DNA from: Mycolicibacterium frederiksbergense
Lineage (GTDB): Bacteria; Actinomycetota; Actinomycetes; Mycobacteriales; Mycobacteriaceae
DNA length: 64,000 bases
Direction of reading: 5' to 3'
NCBI RefSeq assembly: GCF_029893345.1
Contig: NZ_JARXVE010000003.1
Location: 840,570-904,569 of the forward strand
Below, in pieces: positions 59,820-64,000 of the stretch. Both the position numbers and the translations under genes were made by a program. Positions within the stretch are counted from its first letter, which is position 1, and every line of letters starts with the position of its first letter. Under the pieces are notes generated by a model. That model was not told the DNA's origin, ran no database searches, and worked only from the letters and a program-made list of their open reading frames with translations.

Positions 59820-62800
59820 ATGCATTCTGGCATTGCTCGTATCAATGGTCTGCACGATGACTGTGACGAGACGATGACCTCTGATTCGTTGGTGCAAGCG
59901 CACCTGTCGGAGGGCTCGGCGGGCGCCGTCGATGATCTGGACCGCACGGTCGATTGGCGGCGCCTGGTGTGGGCGGGCCGTGGTGTCGCTCTGATTGCGC
60001 TATCCGCCATGGTGTTGGGTGCGATCCTGGCCGCATTGAGCACCGTCGTCAGTGGTCGACTCGCCGCGAATCCGTCGTGGTCGACGGTCGCTGTTCTGGC
60101 GGGATATCTGCTCGGCAGCGCCGTTTTCGACACCGCCGGTCGCACCGTCTGGGCGGCGATGGCTGATCGTGCTGAAGGCAGGCTGCGCGGAGATCTTCTG
60201 ACCGCCGCATTGCGGCAGCCGCTGGCACGACTGTCCGAGCAGGCGGTTGGTGAGATCATCGATCGCGTCGATGACGACGCTCAGGCGGTCGGGGGGCTCG
60301 CGCGCCACCAGACGTGGGATGCGTTGCGCACGTTGACCTACGCGGTGCCCATGTGGATTGTTGCGGGACTGACCTGGTGGCCGGCGTGGATCATTTTTCC
60401 GGTGGTGGCGCCTCTCACGGTGCTGATCGTCCGCCCGCTCCTGCAGGAGTTGAAGGATCGAAAGGTCGAGGAGGAGGCTGCCTGGACCGACCACGCTGCC
60501 GTTGTCGAAGAGGCCATCGCCGCGCGGGACGACCTGCGCACCAGCCTGGGCCAGGGCTATGTCCTGCGGCGGGCGGCCGAACTGTCGGGCGTCATCCAGC
60601 GGCGGTTCCGCGCGGCCGTCGCGGTGGAGTCCCGGATCACCATTCGTGCCGGCGGCGTGCTGCAGGCACTACTGGCTGGCGTCCTGCTGGCCGGTGTGGC
60701 GTTGGTCGTCGACGGCCACCTGGGTGTCGCTGAGCTGGTGACCTTGGTGCTGGTGAGCGCGACCCTGGTCGGCGAGATCGCCGGGCTCGCCCGGCAATTG
60801 CCCGACCTGCAGGCGGGCATGGGTGCGGTGATCCGGCTGCGGCAGTTTCTGGCCGCCGAATCCGAACCGGTCGGCGGGGCGCCTGTTCCGGACGGGCCCA
60901 TCGACATCGTGTTCGACAACCTGCATTTCTCCTATGCCGAGGGCACTTTCGCGCTCGGCGGCATCCAGCTGCGTATTGAGGCGGGCACCACGTGCGGCAT
61001 CGTGGGGCGAACCGGATCGGGTAAGTCGACGCTTGCGTCGCTGGTCTCGCGCGCGGTGGAGCCGCAACGCGGCTCGCTGTATTTCGGCGGGACAGACGTC
61101 TGTGATCTTGACCTTCATGGCCTGCGGTCGGCGGTCGGGGTGGTCACCCAGCGCACCGAGATCATCGCCGGCACATTGGCTGACAACATTGCGCTGTTCG
61201 CCGATGTCCCACGCGAGCGAGTGCAGTCGGCGATCAGCGAACTGGATCTGACCGACTGGGTCGGGAGTCTTCCCGAGGGCCTTGACACCACGCTGGGGCC
61301 CGGCGGCACGACCTTGTCGGCGGGGGAGGAGCAGCTCGTCGCGTTCGCGCGGCTGTTCGTGCGCGATGTCGGTGTGGTCATCTTGGATGAGGCCACCGCG
61401 CGGATGGACCGGCTCACGGAGACGCGAATGATCCGGGCCGCGGATCGCTTACTTGCCCGGCGCACCGGAATCGTGATTGCGCATCGGCTTTCGACTGTTG
61501 CCCGGGCTGACCGGGTCGTGGTCCTTGACCATGGTCGCATCGTCGATGAAGGCATACCGTCAGAGTTGGAGTCGCGGCCTGGCCCTTTCCGGAGGCTTCT
61601 CGATGCGTCCGGGGCCGAGATCGCCGCAGTCGACCCACCGTCGGCGGCCGGTGAGGACACCTCCGCGATAGGTGGGGCCCGCCGGCCAGGCAGCCCTGTT
61701 GCGCAGGCCGAGGTGGATGCTGGGCCGAGCCTGGCTCGCGGGATCGCGCGGGTGGTGATGATGCATCCGCGTTGGGGATTGTTTGGCAGTGTGCTGTTTC
61801 TGCTGACCTGGTTGGTCGGTAACTCCGCCAATGCCGTCACCGGGTACCTGTGGGGGCACGTGATCCAAACCCTGCACAGCGGTAGCACCCCGGCGCTGCT
61901 GACGCTCGCGACGGGGATCACCATCGCGGCGCAGCCGTTCCTGTTGGCCTGGGCGGTGCGCTGCTACTCACCCTGGTGGTGTGCGTGTGTGCTGCGGATC
62001 CGGTTGGCGGTGCTTGCCGCCCAGACTCAGCAGCGTCGACTGGCCCGCACACCGCCGGGCGAGGTGGTGGCCCGGCTGCTGGATGCCGACAGATTCCTTC
62101 GGTACGCAGATCGGTGGAACGAGGTCATCAGCGCCGTGCTGATCGTGGTCATCACTTCGCTGCTCAGCGGGACGATGATCGCCGGCGCCATCCTGCTGGC
62201 GGTGATGGTCGCGGCGGCAATCACTTCCGTGGCAGGCCGGTCGATCGCCGGCCAGTCCGCGGCGTCGGCGTCGGCGTCGCGGGCCGCGTTCGGCTCGGCC
62301 TTGGTCGCGACCCTGGAGTGCGTGCGCACCATCAAGCTTGCCGCAGCCACCGACGACGTGCACGCACACCTCACCCGGGTCGACAGGGGCCGTGTGGACG
62401 CCGCGGTGCGTGAGCATCGAGTGCAGTCGATCCTGGCCCTCCTCCCGGTGGTGACCGTGCAGCTGGGCGTTCTTGCCGCCTGGGCTGTCTATCTTTGCGG
62501 TGGCTGGAGCCTGGCTGCCGCGCTACTCGTCTCAGGTGCGGTCTTGGGGTTTGACTACTTCGGTAGTGTCGTCGCGGCAGCGGTCACCGAGGCGCCGGGG
62601 ACGAGGGCGTGGCAGCAGGCGACCAGCCGATTCGCCGGCGGCAGTGATCTGATGGACATCCCGCCGGGCATCGACCTGGTGGCCGCAACCGCGCCGCCAC
62701 CGGCCGAGCCGTCCCGAATCCCGCTGCGGCGGTTGGAGCTTCGCAACGTCGCGGCGATCCACGACGACGGTACCCGCGGTGCCATCGGCGTCGACCTTAC

Positions 62801-63404
62801 GATCGAGGCCGGCGAACTGGTACTGCTGCTCGGCCAGATCGGGTCAGGCAAATCCAGTCTGTTGGCGGCACTGTGCGGGCTGGTGGACCACACCGGTGAC
62901 ATCCGCTGGAACGGTGTGCCCATCGGCGATGCTCAGATCTTCTTGCGCCCCGGGCAGGTCGCCTATGTCGCCCAGGTCCCCCGGGTACTGTCGGGGAGTT
63001 TCGCCGACAACGTCCGCCTCGACCACGACCGCGCGATCAGTCAGGCGATCGACAGTGCCTGTCTGGCAGACGATATCGAAGAGGCCGGCGGGGTCGACGC
63101 ACTCGTCGGCCATCGTGGAGTGCGACTGTCCGGCGGACAAGCGCAACGCTTGGCGCTGGCCCGAGCCCTGGCCACGGAGTCGGAACTTCTTCTGGCCGAC
63201 GATATTTCCAGCGCCCTCGATGCGACCACTGAAGTGCAGCTGTGGACCAGTCTGCGCGCGCACCGCACCACGGTCATCGGTGCGACGTCCAAGCGCGCCG
63301 CCCTGGCTCAGGCCGACAGAGTGGTGGTTCTGGTCAACGGCGAGATCGCGGCGATAGGACCATGGGTGGACCTCGCCAGGTCGTGGGATCACCTTGCTGG
63401 GTGA
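59820..63404 (+). CDS. Fused full-length ABC exporter (TMD-NBD-TMD-NBD)
   Basis: A ~1194-residue ABC transporter with two six-helix blocks and two ATPase domains. NBD1 has Walker A GRTGSGKST (about 61008), signature LSAGEEQLVAF (about 61315) and Walker B VVILDEATARMD (about 61380). NBD2 has GQIGSGKSS (about 62840), signature LSGGQAQRLAL (about 63130) and Walker B LLLADDISSALD (about 63190), where the catalytic Glu is Asp. One canonical and one degenerate ATP site is typical of heterodimeric exporters; here both are in one chain. The start is uncertain: ATG 59820 with a G-rich tract upstream, or ATG 59874. Exports a drug, lipid or peptide; unassigned. Confidence 0.9.
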   Translation: MHSGIARINGLHDDCDETMTSDSLVQAHLSEGSAGAVDDLDRTVDWRRLVWAGRGVALIALSAMVLGAILAALSTVVSGRLAANPSWSTVAVLAGYLLGSAVFDTAGRTVWAAMADRAEGRLRGDLLTAALRQPLARLSEQAVGEIIDRVDDDAQAVGGLARHQTWDALRTLTYAVPMWIVAGLTWWPAWIIFPVVAPLTVLIVRPLLQELKDRKVEEEAAWTDHAAVVEEAIAARDDLRTSLGQGYVLRRAAELSGVIQRRFRAAVAVESRITIRAGGVLQALLAGVLLAGVALVVDGHLGVAELVTLVLVSATLVGEIAGLARQLPDLQAGMGAVIRLRQFLAAESEPVGGAPVPDGPIDIVFDNLHFSYAEGTFALGGIQLRIEAGTTCGIVGRTGSGKSTLASLVSRAVEPQRGSLYFGGTDVCDLDLHGLRSAVGVVTQRTEIIAGTLADNIALFADVPRERVQSAISELDLTDWVGSLPEGLDTTLGPGGTTLSAGEEQLVAFARLFVRDVGVVILDEATARMDRLTETRMIRAADRLLARRTGIVIAHRLSTVARADRVVVLDHGRIVDEGIPSELESRPGPFRRLLDASGAEIAAVDPPSAAGEDTSAIGGARRPGSPVAQAEVDAGPSLARGIARVVMMHPRWGLFGSVLFLLTWLVGNSANAVTGYLWGHVIQTLHSGSTPALLTLATGITIAAQPFLLAWAVRCYSPWWCACVLRIRLAVLAAQTQQRRLARTPPGEVVARLLDADRFLRYADRWNEVISAVLIVVITSLLSGTMIAGAILLAVMVAAAITSVAGRSIAGQSAASASASRAAFGSALVATLECVRTIKLAAATDDVHAHLTRVDRGRVDAAVREHRVQSILALLPVVTVQLGVLAAWAVYLCGGWSLAAALLVSGAVLGFDYFGSVVAAAVTEAPGTRAWQQATSRFAGGSDLMDIPPGIDLVAATAPPPAEPSRIPLRRLELRNVAAIHDDGTRGAIGVDLTIEAGELVLLLGQIGSGKSSLLAALCGLVDHTGDIRWNGVPIGDAQIFLRPGQVAYVAQVPRVLSGSFADNVRLDHDRAISQAIDSACLADDIEEAGGVDALVGHRGVRLSGGQAQRLALARALATESELLLADDISSALDATTEVQLWTSLRAHRTTVIGATSKRAALAQADRVVVLVNGEIAAIGPWVDLARSWDHLAG

Positions 63405-63788
63405 GGGCCGACGTACCCGCCATGGCGTGTGACGCTGCGGGCCGACTGTAATTTAGCCCGAAACGGCTCCTGGGTCGTGCGCGCAATGAAGTCGTCAAAA
63501 TTGAAGGACGTCGACGCGCCGCTTTGTTCGCCGTCGATGAGTTCTTGGCGCAACGAGCTCAGGCTTGTATCACGTTCCTCGTGCTAATTGATCTGTGCGG
63601 TTTCTTCAGAGAACCTGCAAGGTTGCTGGATCTCAAACCGCGTGGCGGATTCTCATATGAAACGGCGGATCCGCCATCTGGATGAGAAGTGGCGGTCGGT
63701 GTTCGCCTGTTTGCCAACCGGACCGTAACCATGTCGGTACGTTATGGGTGTCGGCTAGGGATCGGTTGATTTCAAGGGAGGTGCTGTG
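63405..63788. other. Intergenic stretch before the exported peptide gene
   Basis: No gene seen. TGGCGGAT / ATCCGCCA (63641-63680 region) form an inverted repeat around the self-complementary GGCGGATCCGCC; it may be the ABC gene terminator or a mobile-element trace. The peptide gene's promoter must lie between here and 63770. Confidence 0.4.
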
Positions 63789-63926
63789 ATGAAGAGGTTG
63801 GTGACTGTTCTGTCGCTGGGTGCAGCGTTGCTATTCGGTAGCTATGTCCCGAGCGCTATGGCGGACACGAAGACACCATCACCCGCCCCGACCACGACGA
63901 GTGCGCCTAGTGTGCTGAGTCGTTAA
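63789..63926 (+). CDS. Small exported peptide, 3' end replaced by IS sequence
   Basis: ATG 63789 follows AAGGGAGG at ideal spacing. The signal peptide MKRLVTVLSLGAALLFGSYV ends at SAMA-DT. The mature part, TKTPSPAPTTTSAPSVLSR, is Pro/Thr-rich and stops at TAA 63924-63926. The last 6 codons read through the end of the IS630-type element on the opposite strand, so the original protein was longer and the insertion truncated it. Confidence 0.55.
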   Translation: MKRLVTVLSLGAALLFGSYVPSAMADTKTPSPAPTTTSAPSVLSR

Positions 63927-64000
63927 TTCGTCGGCAGTAGTTGGCGATGCTGGCAAGGATTTGGTCGGCGGTCTTGGTCCAGACATAGGGCCGGGGATTG
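63907..64000 (-). mobile_element. IS630-family transposase, C-terminal end (partial)
   Basis: The minus strand encodes NPRPYVWTKTADQILASIAN, then YCRRINDSAH and TAG at 63907-63909, the usual C-terminus of IS630-type transposases in actinobacteria. The rest is beyond the window. The CTA at 63907 is consistent with IS630 insertion at TA, but the terminal repeat was not defined. Confidence 0.75.

Overview
The window is high-GC actinobacterial DNA, most probably from a fast-growing Mycolicibacterium/Mycobacterium. The evidence is the codon use, many GTG starts and ATGA/GTGA overlaps, abundant acyl-CoA, SDR and CaiB chemistry, small secreted proteins with AxA signal peptides, and a GyrB-like topoisomerase start at the left edge. 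No rRNA, tRNA or CRISPR array was seen.

0.1-17.8 kb looks like core or semi-core chromosome with a strong magnesium theme. It holds an MgtC/DUF4010 membrane protein, then an M-box (Mg2+) riboswitch at 2609-2775 upstream of an Nramp-related transporter whose metal-site residues differ from Mn/Fe Nramps, and an MgtE channel. Between them lies a minus-strand catabolic operon (FAD amine oxidase, NDP-forming acyl-CoA synthetase, dienoyl-CoA-reductase-like SDR, acyl-CoA dehydrogenase) with a TetR gene, divergent from a small membrane protein plus NCS1 permease. A divergent pair of acyl-CoA-dehydrogenase-type flavoproteins and an IclR regulator follow.

17.9-22.5 kb carries a secreted histidine phosphatase with a long low-complexity tail, and a BVMO-zinc alcohol dehydrogenase pair behind a palindrome.

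23-39 kb is an accessory region of sugar or polyol genes mixed with decayed genes and IS elements. A palindrome built on ATAGGACAC-N3-GTGTCCTAT lies over three promoters (24.0, 24.6 and 37.1 kb) serving two small exported proteins and an aldolase operon, which suggests one local regulon. Two broken cupin genes sit beside it. A second cassette (aquaglyceroporin, PfkB kinase, class I aldolase, UTRA-type GntR) and a MocR/cupin/AhpD-like unit lie within it. An IS21-family element with a 5-bp target duplication interrupts an older IS3 transposase remnant, and a second IS3 element carries two nonsense codons.

39-57 kb is a compact catabolic island: TetR, two aldehyde dehydrogenases, NHL propeller, Rieske oxygenase, ThDP enzyme, two amidases, SDR, SnoaL-like protein, PhyH-type dioxygenase, SRPBCC protein, thiolase and a double CaiB CoA-transferase. 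Three of its promoter regions share the near-palindrome TTATAG-N4-(C)TATAA, so the island may be one pathway with one regulator. Its substrate is unknown; an amide or oxo-acid bearing a ring is a reasonable guess. This is the best candidate for an undescribed system here.

57-64 kb holds a transposase fragment, a membrane diguanylate cyclase, a DUF1905 protein fused in frame to a broken PIN toxin next to a resolvase scrap, a fused full-length ABC exporter, and a small exported protein cut by an IS630-type transposase at the right edge.
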